64,000 bases of DNA from Bacteroidia bacterium (GTDB taxonomy: Bacteria; Bacteroidota; Bacteroidia; Flavobacteriales_D; Sanyastnellaceae). A program made the position numbers and the translations under genes. This document shows, one piece after another, positions 25,669-35,254 of this stretch. A model generated the notes under the pieces. That model was not told the origin of the DNA. It saw nothing but the letters and a program-made list of their open reading frames with translations, and did not search any database. The stretch spans positions 124,001-188,000 of the forward strand of contig JAUICJ010000001.1 of the NCBI GenBank assembly GCA_030427925.1, written 5' to 3'. Within the stretch, counting starts at the first letter, position 1; each line of letters opens with the position of its first letter.

Positions 25669-28600
25669 GGGGTCTGGGGTTCTTCGGGACCGAGGTCCAA
25701 ATTATTGAAATAATCGTTCACCCGTTCGCGGTAGTAGGGGACTAATTCAGGTGGGATTGTTTGCAACAATTCCGTCTCTCTTTCCTTAAGTTTCAGGTAA
25801 TCAATTACTTGAGGAGTTTCTGGTAGGCGATTGTCATCGCCAGTCCGCGATTTTCGTTGTTCGTCTTCCCCGCGCATGCGCTCGGCGTTTTCCGCTTCAA
25901 GCAGCCGAACCATGAGGTCTTGTTGGCGCATGATGGATTCGGCATCGAGGTTTCGATTCACCAAATCCCGCTCCAGTTCCTCCATTTCTGCCGCGATCTG
26001 CTTCATCCCGTTGCCGTTCCCACTGCCATCTTCGTTCAGTTCTGCCGCTTTTTTCTCGGCCATTTGCCGCAAGGCCGACTGTTGAGCCGCAAGTTCGGCG
26101 AGTTCTTTGCTCATTTGCCGTCCGCCTTTCCCGCCGGATTGGCCGAGTTCGCCTTTCATGCGCTCCAGTTTTTCGCCCAGTGCTTTTTGCATTTTCTTCA
26201 TGTCACCTGCACTTGGTGAAGAGGAGGGCGAGCCGTTTCCGCCCGGTTTTTGGCAGTTTCCCGAACCGGGTTGGCCTTCTGCCATCTGTTGCTGCATGGC
26301 GCGAAGGGCTTCGTCGAGCATCAGCGCGAGGTTGTTGAAGCTCGTCATCACATACTGTTGCTGTTCCGTGATGATTGCCGTTTCGCGGTCGCTGAATCCG
26401 CCCAATGCTTTGCCCATGTGGTGCTTCACCAGACCGATTTCATGGTTGACCGTGGAGGCGAGCATGGTCACGCGTTTGCTGAGGGCCAGCAAGCTGTCTT
26501 CGACCATGCGGGCGTCGGATTGAAGGCGTTGCTGGGTTTGACCGTGGTCCACGTATGCCGGGTCGTCCGCAGCCGTCGTGCGCACGGCTTCCATGACGTC
26601 TTCCTGGTCGAAGGAAAGGGTGATGATGTTTTCGAGCAGGGCGCGCAACGCGTCCATGTCTTCCTCCAACGCCTCCGCCTCGCCCTGCATCTGCATTTGC
26701 ATCATTTGCTGGGCCATTTGTTGCATCTCTTCCCCGGCTTTCTGTTGCTCTTCCGAAGCTTTTTTTGAACGCTCCTTTTCCAGTTGGTCGGAGCTTTCCT
26801 GCATCGATTCCTGGATGGATTGCTCTTCGGATTCCGTGTCGAGCATGGGGTTCGGATTTTCGAGTTCTTCGTTCTTCTGCTCGAGTTCTTCGAGCCGCTC
26901 CATGATCTCGTTGAAGGCTTGATTGAGGCTGTCTTGGCGTGATTTCAGCTCTTCCGTAGATGCGGATTCTTCGCGGGTTTCTTCTGCCAAATCGAGTTGT
27001 TCCTGGGCGAGTTCCTCCAGGTCCTCCATGGCCTCTTCCATCCCCACTTCCCACTCCATTTGCTTGAATTGCTCGAGCGCGCGATCCAGTTCCTTTTCCA
27101 AGGATTCCTGATCGACTTGCATTTCTTCGAGCTGTTCTTGGATTTGGTCCAAATCCGGATCCATCTCTTCCAACAGCTTCTGCATCTCCGCGTACAGCTC
27201 GCGGAGTTCGTCGTTCATCACTTCGTTCAACAATTCTTGAAGCTGTTCTTGCTTTTGCAAAATCCGTTCCTCGGTTTCAGAGAACTCGTTGGCGCGCAGG
27301 TCTTTGCGCTCATTGGCCTCCTGCAGTTCGCGGATTTTCTCTCGCAGCTCTTCCTGCTCCTTGAGGAACTCTTCCAAGGCGCGTTTATCCTGGTAATCCA
27401 ATTCGTCGTCCTCCCGGAGCCGCTCGCGCAATTCCTCCATTTCACGGCTGAGGTCCTTGACGTCCTCAATGGCTTCCGCGATTTGGTCTTCGATGGCGGC
27501 GCTTTCTTCTTCTCGCTCTTCGCGAAGCTGTTCGTCCGATGGCGGAGAGAAAGTGCGGGCTGCAGTGCGCGTGGATTTGGCCCCATTGACGCCGTCGTTG
27601 TCCCACACTTCAAAGTGGTACTCGACCACATCGCTTTGTGCCAAATCCAATTCCGTCCAATCCACCGTGTGAAAAAACGCGTCGCTGCGTCCAGCAGGCC
27701 GCGGAAGGTTGAATGAAACGGGCTCCCGAGGCGATTCGCTTTCCAGCCAGTTCACGTGAAATTTCAAAGCACTGAATCCGAAGTCGTCGCGCACCTCGCC
27801 CGAGAAGAACAACCGCTTGCGGGAGGTGCTGTCCTGCGATTCGGTGACCCGAATGGTGGGGCGTGCATCGGGTACGACTTGGATTTGGTATCGCAACGAG
27901 TCCGGCGAGCCCAACGCGCGGTTCGTCGGCACCAGCCAATACGTTGCCGATTCCGTGGCGCGGTGGTTCACCACAAGGGTTCCGCCCACTCCCGCCGCGC
28001 GATCCAGCACCACTTCGCCCATCCGCAACACCACGTCGTCCGCATCGCGCGGCTGGATGCGCCATTCCAGTTGCGATCCTTCCGGAACGGTGATGTCCCC
28101 AGCGTTCTCTTGAACAATGGTTCCTCTACCGGTGTAATCCGGCGTCGTGGCGGTCAGCGTGAAGCCCTCCATTCCCGGCACAGGCAACGCCTTCAATTCA
28201 AACTGATTCGAACGCCATTTGCCCGAAACAAAACCGAATGAAATGGATTCGCGAACGGCAGGAAACCGGTACGTGAAGCCCCCCGGGGTCGCCGTCGGCT
28301 GCATGCGATAACGACCCGTTTCCGTTTCGAGGTAAACCAATGCCGGCAGCTCGTTCCCCACGGTTTGGACCTCCACCACGAACGCGCTGTTTTTCGCGCA
28401 AGACAGTTCTTCGTTGACCAATTCAAATTGAAACGGTGCGGGCAACGCGAATTCTTGCCGGTGAGCAATCAAGCGTTCGGCCGGCTCGGTCACCCAATCA
28501 GGCTTCCACCAGCCGATCACCGCCAACACCACCAAAGGCGGGAGCGCGAATTTCACGTACTTCAGGTTCTCCCGAACATTGACTGCCGCGGTGAATGGAA

Positions 28601-29030
28601 TCGGGCGAAGCGTCTCCGTGCGCTGTTCGATGCTCGCCAGCAACAAATCGCGCGACGCGTGCCCCTCAGAAGAAGCCGCCGCTCGCTGCAGCTGCAGCGT
28701 GTTCAACAACCGGTCGGCGATGTCGGGAAAGTGATTCCCCACAATGCGCCCCGCGTCTTCGTAGGTCAACCCACCCGCGATGCGAAACCAACGCAAGGCG
28801 GGCCAAACCACTCCTCCGATGAAGACCCCGCTGGTCGCGAGCAAGAACACCCAAAACAGCGCCGTTCGCCCCGTCACCCCAAATCGCCCCCACGCCTCCA
28901 ACCCCGTAATGGCCAACCACCCTGACCCCGCCACAGCAAGGGTGAGCAGCACCCCGCGAATGACTTGGTTGCGGTAGTATTTCCGGATGAAGGCATCCAG
29001 TTTCGAAATCAGGACTTCAGCATGTGCCAT
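25665..29030 (-). CDS. DUF4175 membrane coiled-coil protein
   Basis: 1121-aa protein. Two membrane helices near the N-terminus (about 25–48 and 58–80) and possibly a third near 160–175 are followed by a beta-rich region (about 190–480). A very long Glu/Gln/Leu coiled coil (about 495–800) is followed by a Gly/Ser/Met-rich segment (about 905–1000) and a charged C-terminus. The layout fits DUF4175, a Bacteroidota envelope family with no established function. It is the first gene of a minus-strand run with the RsbW-like ATPase, ybeY and mnmG. A TAACTTCG box ends 6 bases before its ATG. Confidence 0.88.
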   Translation of the reverse strand: MAHAEVLISKLDAFIRKYYRNQVIRGVLLTLAVAGSGWLAITGLEAWGRFGVTGRTALFWVFLLATSGVFIGGVVWPALRWFRIAGGLTYEDAGRIVGNHFPDIADRLLNTLQLQRAAASSEGHASRDLLLASIEQRTETLRPIPFTAAVNVRENLKYVKFALPPLVVLAVIGWWKPDWVTEPAERLIAHRQEFALPAPFQFELVNEELSCAKNSAFVVEVQTVGNELPALVYLETETGRYRMQPTATPGGFTYRFPAVRESISFGFVSGKWRSNQFELKALPVPGMEGFTLTATTPDYTGRGTIVQENAGDITVPEGSQLEWRIQPRDADDVVLRMGEVVLDRAAGVGGTLVVNHRATESATYWLVPTNRALGSPDSLRYQIQVVPDARPTIRVTESQDSTSRKRLFFSGEVRDDFGFSALKFHVNWLESESPREPVSFNLPRPAGRSDAFFHTVDWTELDLAQSDVVEYHFEVWDNDGVNGAKSTRTAARTFSPPSDEQLREEREEESAAIEDQIAEAIEDVKDLSREMEELRERLREDDELDYQDKRALEEFLKEQEELREKIRELQEANERKDLRANEFSETEERILQKQEQLQELLNEVMNDELRELYAEMQKLLEEMDPDLDQIQEQLEEMQVDQESLEKELDRALEQFKQMEWEVGMEEAMEDLEELAQEQLDLAEETREESASTEELKSRQDSLNQAFNEIMERLEELEQKNEELENPNPMLDTESEEQSIQESMQESSDQLEKERSKKASEEQQKAGEEMQQMAQQMMQMQMQGEAEALEEDMDALRALLENIITLSFDQEDVMEAVRTTAADDPAYVDHGQTQQRLQSDARMVEDSLLALSKRVTMLASTVNHEIGLVKHHMGKALGGFSDRETAIITEQQQYVMTSFNNLALMLDEALRAMQQQMAEGQPGSGNCQKPGGNGSPSSSPSAGDMKKMQKALGEKLERMKGELGQSGGKGGRQMSKELAELAAQQSALRQMAEKKAAELNEDGSGNGNGMKQIAAEMEELERDLVNRNLDAESIMRQQDLMVRLLEAENAERMRGEDEQRKSRTGDDNRLPETPQVIDYLKLKERETELLQTIPPELVPYYRERVNDYFNNLDLGPEEPQTP

Positions 29031-29156
29031 CGCTTACGAAGTTACGGACAAGCCGCGCGCGGGTTGCACCGCAAGCACTGCCAATCCGCGCCTTCCGCGT
29101 CATTGTTTGACTTCGAATCGGTAATTTCGCGCATCCGATTCTCCAAATCTTCCCCG

Positions 29157-32100
29157 ATGGAACCTATTAAACAGCTGAATATCAAGACAAAGCTCATCGC
29201 TTTCGGCGCATTGTTGGGAGCTGCTTTGCCCGCGTTTGGTCAACTTGTGATCAACGAAGTGGACGCAGAAATGGCGGGCATTGACGCTGCGGAGTTTGTG
29301 GAGCTGTACGGACCAGCGAACCAGTCCCTTGACGGCATGTCCTTGGTGTTTCTGAATGGATTGAACGACGCGGTTTACCAGGCCTTTTCGTTGGATGGCA
29401 TGAGCTTGAATGCCGACGGTTTTTTCCTTGCCGGCGGCCCGGGTTTGGAGAACGTGGACTTGCTGTTGCCTGAGAATTTCATGCAGCCGGGAGGCGATGC
29501 GGTCGCGCTGTACGACCAGACGGTGGATGCCTTTCCCATCGGCGCGCCTGCGACGAATGAAGACCTGTTGGATGCGGTGGTCTACGGCAACAGTTCTCCG
29601 CCGGACTTCAGTTTGCTCGATCTTTTGGTTCCAGGCCAAACCCAGATCAACGAAAACAGCAACGGTGCCGCGAGTTATCAGAGCTCAGCGCGCCTTCCCG
29701 ACGGCGGCACTCCGTTTACCCAATCTGCCTTCATCCAACAATCGCCATCCCCAGGCACCACCAACGTGCTCGCCTGCGACGGCGGCACCCTGGCGCTGGC
29801 GAACCCCGCGAACGCCGAGGTCTGCTCGGACCAAGGCGTCGTCCAGGTGAACTTCGTCCACGAATCCGATGCGGCCACGGCCTCCGTGACGCTGGTCCTC
29901 GTGAACCCCGCTACGAACCAAATCCTCTCCGTCTTTCCCGGAACGGTCGCCAACTTCGAAGGCTTCGGCGACGCGACCATCGAGGTTTGGGCGGTTTCCC
30001 ATGACCTCCCACTGGACCCCGCTTCCACAGTTCCCGGCGCACCGTTCGAAAGCATCGCCAACGGCGGTTGCGTCTCGTTCAGCTACAACGCCGTCACGGT
30101 GACCGCGGTAACGTGCGAAGCCCCGTCCTGCGATGGCGGGGTGGTGACGGATGCTGCCGGAACGCCCACAGCATTGGGCTGCGCGGGCTTCGAGAATGCC
30201 ATCATCCCGTTCGGTTACACGTCGGAGGCGTTCGAGGCCGACTACATCTTTTGCATCACCGATGAATTTGGCAGCATCCTCGATACGGTAACCTACCCGC
30301 TTTATGACTTCTCGGTTTTGGGTGCCGGTCAGTACCAGGTCTGGGGCGTGAGTGCGCTCGACGGCTTCGTGGCATCCACCTTGGCGGCCGGCGAACCGGT
30401 CACTAGTGTGAGCGGCGCCACCTGTGACAGCCTTTCCATCAGCCCACTGGAAGTGGAAATTCTGAACTGCGAAAGCGGCAGCTTCTGCGAAGAATTGTTC
30501 ATCAGCGAATACGTGGAGGGCAACAGCAACAACAAGGCGATTGAGCTGTACAACCCGTCGCCCTTGGAAATCGACCTGTCCGAGTACACCATCGAGACGT
30601 GGAACAACGGCGCGAGCGAGCCCACGAACCAGCAGGCCCTCGAGGGCACGATTCTGCCGGGCGATGTGTTCGTGTTGATGAATGCGAATGCGGCACCGGA
30701 GTTGGCTGCGGAAGGGGATTTGGTCAGCCAAGCCACGTGGTACAACGGCAACGACGTGATCCGCTTGCTGCACGGCACGGAAGTGATTGACCAAATGGGC
30801 GAAATCGGCCCCGACCCCGGCGAGCCCTTTGAAGTGGCGGGCGGCACCGGTTCGATGGCAGAATACACGCTCGTCCGCAAGGCGAACGTCTCCCAAGGAA
30901 CGACGGACTGGGCGGTGGGAAGCGAACAATGGGACGTCTACCCCCAGGATACGTTCGATTTCATCGGCGATCACAGCGCCACGTGCGGTGGCATGCCGCC
31001 GATGCAAGTGGGCTTTGCCGCGGGCGAATTGTACGTTGCGGAAGGTGCGGGCATCAGCGTCGTCCTTCAGGTCGGTTACCCGTTGCAGCAGGCCGACGTT
31101 CAGGTGAATTTGGTGGGTGGGGATGCCGTTGCGGGGGAGGATTTCCCGGGGATCTATCCGCTCGACTTCACGTTCGAGACGGGGCTGTTGAACGATTTGT
31201 CCTTCACCTTCGCGCCCATCAACGACGAGGAACCGGAGCAGCAAGAGGACGTCATCCTTGAGCTGACGGTCGTCCAGGACGATGTGGAAGTGCTGATTGG
31301 TCAACTGACCATTCACATCCTGCCTTCCGATTTGACGTATCCGCCTTACGACATTGTGCAAGTGCGTCCCATCGACGCCAACGGCGTGGCGGACTCCATC
31401 GGCACAGCCTGCGAGTTGCGCGGAATCGTACACGGCTGGAACGACTACCCTTCGGCCTTTCAGTTCACGCTGATCGACGCAACGGGGGGCATCAACGTGT
31501 TCAGCCCGGTGTCGAATTTTGGGTACGATGAGGTCGTTCCAGGCGACAGCGTGCGCATTCGGGGGCACATCGACCAGTTCGCGGGCCTGACCCAAATCAT
31601 CGCCGACACACTCATCTATGAAGGCAGCGGGTTCACGACGGAAGCTCCGTACCTCACGAACGAACTCGACGAGGACACGGAATCGGAAATCGTGCGGTTG
31701 AAATGCGTGGAGTTGGTCAATCCGGCGCAATGGACGAACACCGTGCCCAGCTTCGAGGTGGACATCACCACAGGCGCGAACGTGTACACCATGCGGGTGG
31801 ATGCGAACACGGATTTGTTCGGCCAGCCGGCGCCCGTGGGCACGTTCGGTGTAACGGGCATTGCGGACCAGCGCGATTTCGAGGCGCCCTTCAATTCGGG
31901 TTACCGGATTTCGCCGCGGAATCAGTTCGATTTGTCCGAGCCGGTGGTGGCGGAATTCAGCGTCACCTCACCGTGGTCGCTGGCCGATGGGCCGTTGGAA
32001 TTGGAGAACACGTCCACGGGCGGTGGTGGGTATTACTGGACGTTTGGAAACGGCGACAACAGCACGGAGTTCAACCCGGTTTACGCGTATGGGGAAGAAG

Positions 32101-32447
32101 GCGTGTTCACGGTGACGCTGAACGTGACGAGCACGGACGGCAACTGCTCAGCACAAGCTGCGAGCTCGGTTTCCATCATCGTGGTGGGGGTGGAAGAAGC
32201 GTTTGCGGAGCTTGAAGCGCGCCTGTGGCCCAACCCGTCAGCCGTTGGGGGCTCAGTGACCTTGGAGGCGCCGGGAGCACGCCAGTGGACGGTTTTCAAT
32301 GCAAAAGGGGAGCGGTTGCTGTCCGGTGCGTTGATCGGCCCATCGGCCCAATTGCCAGTGGATGCGTTGTCGGCTGGACTGTACTTCATCCAACTCGAAT
32401 CCGAAGGCGCCTCACGGGTGAACACCGTGCGGCTCGTCGTTCAATGA
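29157..32447 (+). CDS. T9SS type A secreted protein with lamin-tail, Calx-beta-like and PKD domains
   Basis: 1096-aa surface or secreted protein. Signal peptide (ends near FGQ, residue 27); lamin-tail domain 1 (about 28–130, LVINEVDAE); a central region of repeated short beta segments (about 200–440); lamin-tail domain 2 (about 444–600, ELFISEYVEGNSNNKAIELYN); Calx-beta-like domain (about 615–720); OB-like domain (about 730–850, YDIVQVRPIDANGVADS); PKD-like domain (about 930–1000, YYWTFGNGDNSTEF). A type A sorting domain ends the protein (from about 1019, LWPNPSAVGGSVTLE). The ATG at 29157 directly precedes the signal peptide. Likely roles are nucleic-acid or polymer binding or hydrolysis; no catalytic site was recognised. 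Confidence 0.9.
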   Translation: MEPIKQLNIKTKLIAFGALLGAALPAFGQLVINEVDAEMAGIDAAEFVELYGPANQSLDGMSLVFLNGLNDAVYQAFSLDGMSLNADGFFLAGGPGLENVDLLLPENFMQPGGDAVALYDQTVDAFPIGAPATNEDLLDAVVYGNSSPPDFSLLDLLVPGQTQINENSNGAASYQSSARLPDGGTPFTQSAFIQQSPSPGTTNVLACDGGTLALANPANAEVCSDQGVVQVNFVHESDAATASVTLVLVNPATNQILSVFPGTVANFEGFGDATIEVWAVSHDLPLDPASTVPGAPFESIANGGCVSFSYNAVTVTAVTCEAPSCDGGVVTDAAGTPTALGCAGFENAIIPFGYTSEAFEADYIFCITDEFGSILDTVTYPLYDFSVLGAGQYQVWGVSALDGFVASTLAAGEPVTSVSGATCDSLSISPLEVEILNCESGSFCEELFISEYVEGNSNNKAIELYNPSPLEIDLSEYTIETWNNGASEPTNQQALEGTILPGDVFVLMNANAAPELAAEGDLVSQATWYNGNDVIRLLHGTEVIDQMGEIGPDPGEPFEVAGGTGSMAEYTLVRKANVSQGTTDWAVGSEQWDVYPQDTFDFIGDHSATCGGMPPMQVGFAAGELYVAEGAGISVVLQVGYPLQQADVQVNLVGGDAVAGEDFPGIYPLDFTFETGLLNDLSFTFAPINDEEPEQQEDVILELTVVQDDVEVLIGQLTIHILPSDLTYPPYDIVQVRPIDANGVADSIGTACELRGIVHGWNDYPSAFQFTLIDATGGINVFSPVSNFGYDEVVPGDSVRIRGHIDQFAGLTQIIADTLIYEGSGFTTEAPYLTNELDEDTESEIVRLKCVELVNPAQWTNTVPSFEVDITTGANVYTMRVDANTDLFGQPAPVGTFGVTGIADQRDFEAPFNSGYRISPRNQFDLSEPVVAEFSVTSPWSLADGPLELENTSTGGGGYYWTFGNGDNSTEFNPVYAYGEEGVFTVTLNVTSTDGNCSAQAASSVSIIVVGVEEAFAELEARLWPNPSAVGGSVTLEAPGARQWTVFNAKGERLLSGALIGPSAQLPVDALSAGLYFIQLESEGASRVNTVRLVVQ

Positions 32448-32467
32448 GCCGAACCATCGGTTCGCGT

Positions 32468-32495
32468 GCGGGGCGGGGAGCGATCTCCGCCCCGC
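32468..32495. terminator. GC-rich stem-loop between convergent genes
   Basis: GCGGGGCGG (32468–32476) pairs with CCGCCCCGC (32487–32495). No strong U-run follows, so termination is probable but not certain. It lies between the T9SS gene (+) and the endonuclease gene (−). Confidence 0.55.
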
Positions 32496-32502
32496 TTGCG
32501 TT

Positions 32503-34245
32503 TCAGCAGAGGTTGCCGAATTGTCCCAGCAGGACCAGCAAGTCGCTGATGCTGATCAACCCATCGGCGTTGTAATCGCCCACGCATCCCGTGTTGCAGT
32601 TTTGCAACTCGGTGGCGTCGTCGATGCCGTCCCCATCGCTGTCCGATGAAGCGGGATCCGTCCCAAAGAGGGTGATCTCAACGGCATCGCTCAAACCATC
32701 GCCGTCGGTGTCGGAACACGCATCGCCCACACCATCCCCGTTGAAGTCGGCCTGGTTGGGGTTGGCCAGTGCCACGCAGTTGTCGAACAAATCGGGCACC
32801 TCATCCGCATCGGTGTCCGTCAAATTCCCCGTGGCCGCAACGTCCGCCACCACCATGAAATGGTCCGAAGCGTCCCCGCTGTCTGTTGCGTTCAAACCGA
32901 ACTGAAACAACCGCGAAACCGACATGGCTGCGGTGTTTAACGTGAACCCCTTCAGCAAGGGCGCGACGTCGTCCCGGGTGATGACGTAATCGAGCTTACC
33001 CGGTCCAAATTCGCTGTTGACGTTCTCCCACGTGTAGTCGAAGGGCGCATCGGATTGAACAATCGGCCATTCCGTCAGCGCCGTTCCATCGGCATCGGGC
33101 TGAAAGTCCGGTCCGTATTCGGCTTCGTCGTCGATGTCGCCCGTGACCAAGGTGTAAATCGGATCGTCGAGCCCCACCATGTTCAAATCCCCGCCGAAGA
33201 TGGCGGGAGCCAGCGGGGGCAAGCTCAAGGCGCCGCCATCGAGGTAAGCTTCTCGCATGAACGCCATGAACTCGTCGGCTTCGGATTGGCGTTGGGCCTC
33301 ATTGGACGCCCCGCCGCAGCATTTCAGGTGGCTTGAAGTGAAGAGCAGGGGGTCTTCCCAGCCCGGCACGCCGGTAATGGTCACAGGGAAGGAGCGAAAC
33401 ACGTCGGCGTGGGTGGAGGCGATGGGAAACCGCGAGGCCACCATCAGGTCGTAATCGTCCTTGACCACGTGCCACGTTTCGCCCTCCAAGGGGATCCACG
33501 TGTTCAGCTTGGAGGCGACGCTGCTGGCGCTTGCGTTGCTCACTTCCGAAAACCCGATGATGTCGGGATCGGCGACGGCAAGGAGTCGCTGCATGGCGGT
33601 TTCCGCGTTGGGTTGGCCCAATCGGCCGTTCAGGTTCCAAAACGCCACGCGAATCGCCGCGTCCGCCGCCCGCTCCAAGGACATTTCGGCATTCGGCGGC
33701 GCCGCGTCGCTCAGCATCACTTCGGCGCCTCCGGCCGGAAAGCCCGCCGACCCGTCGTACCACATGATCCGGGCGGCGCTGCTGCTCCCCAAATTCGCAT
33801 CCACCCGCCGCAAGGCCAGTTCGAATTCGTGCGCACTGTACGTCGGCGCCACGCGCAACCCGATGTCGTTGAACGTTTCCGAACCCGAACCGCCGGTGTA
33901 CCGAATGACCGTGCGTTGGGCCCAGTTGATGAGCACGTCCACCCCCAAGCCGAGCCCCGCGTAATTCGTGCCCGTGCTGGCGTTGTCATCGGCATCGAGC
34001 AACAGAAGGTGGGGATTGGGCAAAATCGTCTCATCCAATGCGATTTCATCGTTCAACGCAATTCGAATGAACAGCCAATCCGCGTTGGAACTGACCTCAC
34101 ACTCCGCGTAAGGCGATCCCACAGGACCGGTCCAAGTCGTTTCGCCCGGCCATTCTTCGAACTGCCCATCGAGCACCACTTGACCATTCAACTGAAAATG
34201 AAAACACAGCGAGGCAACCAAGAAAAAAGGGGCAATAACTTTCAT
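32503..34245 (-). CDS. secreted endonuclease/exonuclease/phosphatase-family protein with TSP3 repeats and dockerin-like tail
   Basis: 580-aa protein. Signal peptide (MKVIAPFFLVASLCFHFQL) and an N-terminal beta domain (about 25–190). An EEP (DNase I-like) domain follows (about 198–470), with IRVAFWNLNGRL, the Glu in GFSEVSNA, GGDLNMVG and the terminal SDHFMVVADV. Calcium-type TSP3 repeats (about 478–550: DTDADEVPDLFDNC, DTDGDGLSDAVE) and a dockerin-like end (CVGDYNADGLISISDLLVLLGQFG) complete it. The ATG at 34245 is chosen over the longer frame because it starts the signal. No canonical T9SS sorting domain is seen; the tail may replace it. Confidence 0.87.
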   Translation of the reverse strand: MKVIAPFFLVASLCFHFQLNGQVVLDGQFEEWPGETTWTGPVGSPYAECEVSSNADWLFIRIALNDEIALDETILPNPHLLLLDADDNASTGTNYAGLGLGVDVLINWAQRTVIRYTGGSGSETFNDIGLRVAPTYSAHEFELALRRVDANLGSSSAARIMWYDGSAGFPAGGAEVMLSDAAPPNAEMSLERAADAAIRVAFWNLNGRLGQPNAETAMQRLLAVADPDIIGFSEVSNASASSVASKLNTWIPLEGETWHVVKDDYDLMVASRFPIASTHADVFRSFPVTITGVPGWEDPLLFTSSHLKCCGGASNEAQRQSEADEFMAFMREAYLDGGALSLPPLAPAIFGGDLNMVGLDDPIYTLVTGDIDDEAEYGPDFQPDADGTALTEWPIVQSDAPFDYTWENVNSEFGPGKLDYVITRDDVAPLLKGFTLNTAAMSVSRLFQFGLNATDSGDASDHFMVVADVAATGNLTDTDADEVPDLFDNCVALANPNQADFNGDGVGDACSDTDGDGLSDAVEITLFGTDPASSDSDGDGIDDATELQNCNTGCVGDYNADGLISISDLLVLLGQFGNLC

Positions 34246-34257
34246 GACGAGCGCGAA

Positions 34258-34286
34258 TTGAACAACGGAAGTTACGGGTACTTTTG
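34258..34286 (+). promoter_or_regulatory. promoter of the EamA transporter gene
   Basis: TTG (34258–34260), 18-base spacer, TACTTTTG (34279–34286), followed only 5 bases later by the ATG at 34292. A leaderless or very short-leader transcript is implied. Confidence 0.65.
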
Positions 34287-34291
34287 GCTGC

Positions 34292-35254
34292 ATGACGCGG
34301 TCACAGAGCACTTGGTTGTTGCACTTCACGGTGATCATCTTCGGATTCACGGGCATCCTCGGTAAGTTGATTTCCTTGCCTGCGGACCGCCTTGTGTTCT
34401 GGCGGGTCTTCATCGGCGGCGGGCTCATTGCGCTGTGGCTGCTGGCGCGAGGTCGGTACAAGCCGTTTGCGCCGGGTATCCGTTGGAAGGTCATTGGTGT
34501 GGGGTGGGTGGCCGCGGCGCATTGGGTCACGTTTTTTGCGAGCATCCACGTGAGTTCGGTTTCGGTGGCGCTGGCGACGCTGGCGGTGACGCCGTTGTTC
34601 GTGAGTTTCTTGGAGCCCTGGATTCACCGGCGCCGGTTGGATGGGCGGGAGATTTTGCTCGGGTTGATCATCGTGGCCGGCTTGCTCCTGGTGCTGTTTG
34701 CGCCGTATTTGGAAGAAGGGGGGTGGTCGGCGGCGTGGCGAGGCCTTCAGGAGGGAGGAGATCACGTGATGGGAGTGGGGTTGGCGCTGCTGTCATCGGC
34801 CCTCGCGGGGTTGTTCAGCGTGTTGAATTCGGTGTTGGTGCGCTCGCACGACTCGGCCAATTTGTCGCGGTTGGAGTTGCTGGGAGCGGCAGGGGGGCTG
34901 TTGTTGCTGTTTGCGTTTCAGGGCGCGGTGTGGACGCCGGAGTTTTGGACGATCTCTGCGCGGGATTGGCTCTGGATCATGCTCTTAGCTACGGTGGCCA
35001 CGTCGTTTGCTTATTTGGCGAGCATCGAGGTGATGCGGCAGTTGACGCCGTTTACCATCGCTTTGGCCATCAACATGGAGCCGGTGTACAGCATCGTGTT
35101 TGCCGCTTGGCTGTTCGATGAGGCCAAATCCCTCAACGGATTCTTCTACGCCGGCGCCGCCACCATCATTGGAACGGTGTTCCTCAACAGCGCATGGAAA
35201 AGCTGGCGCCGCCGGCAGCAGGCGCGCCGAACGCCCAAGTTCAATCAATCCTGA
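34292..35254 (+). CDS. EamA/DMT-family inner-membrane transporter
   Basis: 320-aa protein with about ten hydrophobic helices in two EamA halves (roughly 8–135 and 160–300). Characteristic elements are the first helix WLLHFTVIIFGFTGILGKL, the FWRVFIGGG segment, and the second-half helix FTIALAINMEPVYSIVFAAWLF. Likely a drug/metabolite-type exporter or importer; substrate cannot be told. It is divergent from the endonuclease gene and its 3' end overlaps the convergent hemW gene by 10 bp. Confidence 0.93.
   Translation: MTRSQSTWLLHFTVIIFGFTGILGKLISLPADRLVFWRVFIGGGLIALWLLARGRYKPFAPGIRWKVIGVGWVAAAHWVTFFASIHVSSVSVALATLAVTPLFVSFLEPWIHRRRLDGREILLGLIIVAGLLLVLFAPYLEEGGWSAAWRGLQEGGDHVMGVGLALLSSALAGLFSVLNSVLVRSHDSANLSRLELLGAAGGLLLLFAFQGAVWTPEFWTISARDWLWIMLLATVATSFAYLASIEVMRQLTPFTIALAINMEPVYSIVFAAWLFDEAKSLNGFFYAGAATIIGTVFLNSAWKSWRRRQQARRTPKFNQS

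Noticed and set aside
27749-27760. TTCACGTGAA palindrome in DUF4175 as a parS site
   Set aside because: Only 10 bp; flanks do not fit either parS form (TGTTTC… or TGTTCC…).
29685-31730. 681-aa minus-strand frame opposite the lamin-tail T9SS gene
   Set aside because: Shadow of a strongly supported plus-strand gene; composition rich in Arg/His/Val and no signal or domain.
34759-34772. ATCACGTGAT in the EamA gene as a parS site
   Set aside because: Centre CACGTG is shared but the outer bases do not match; a chance coding palindrome.
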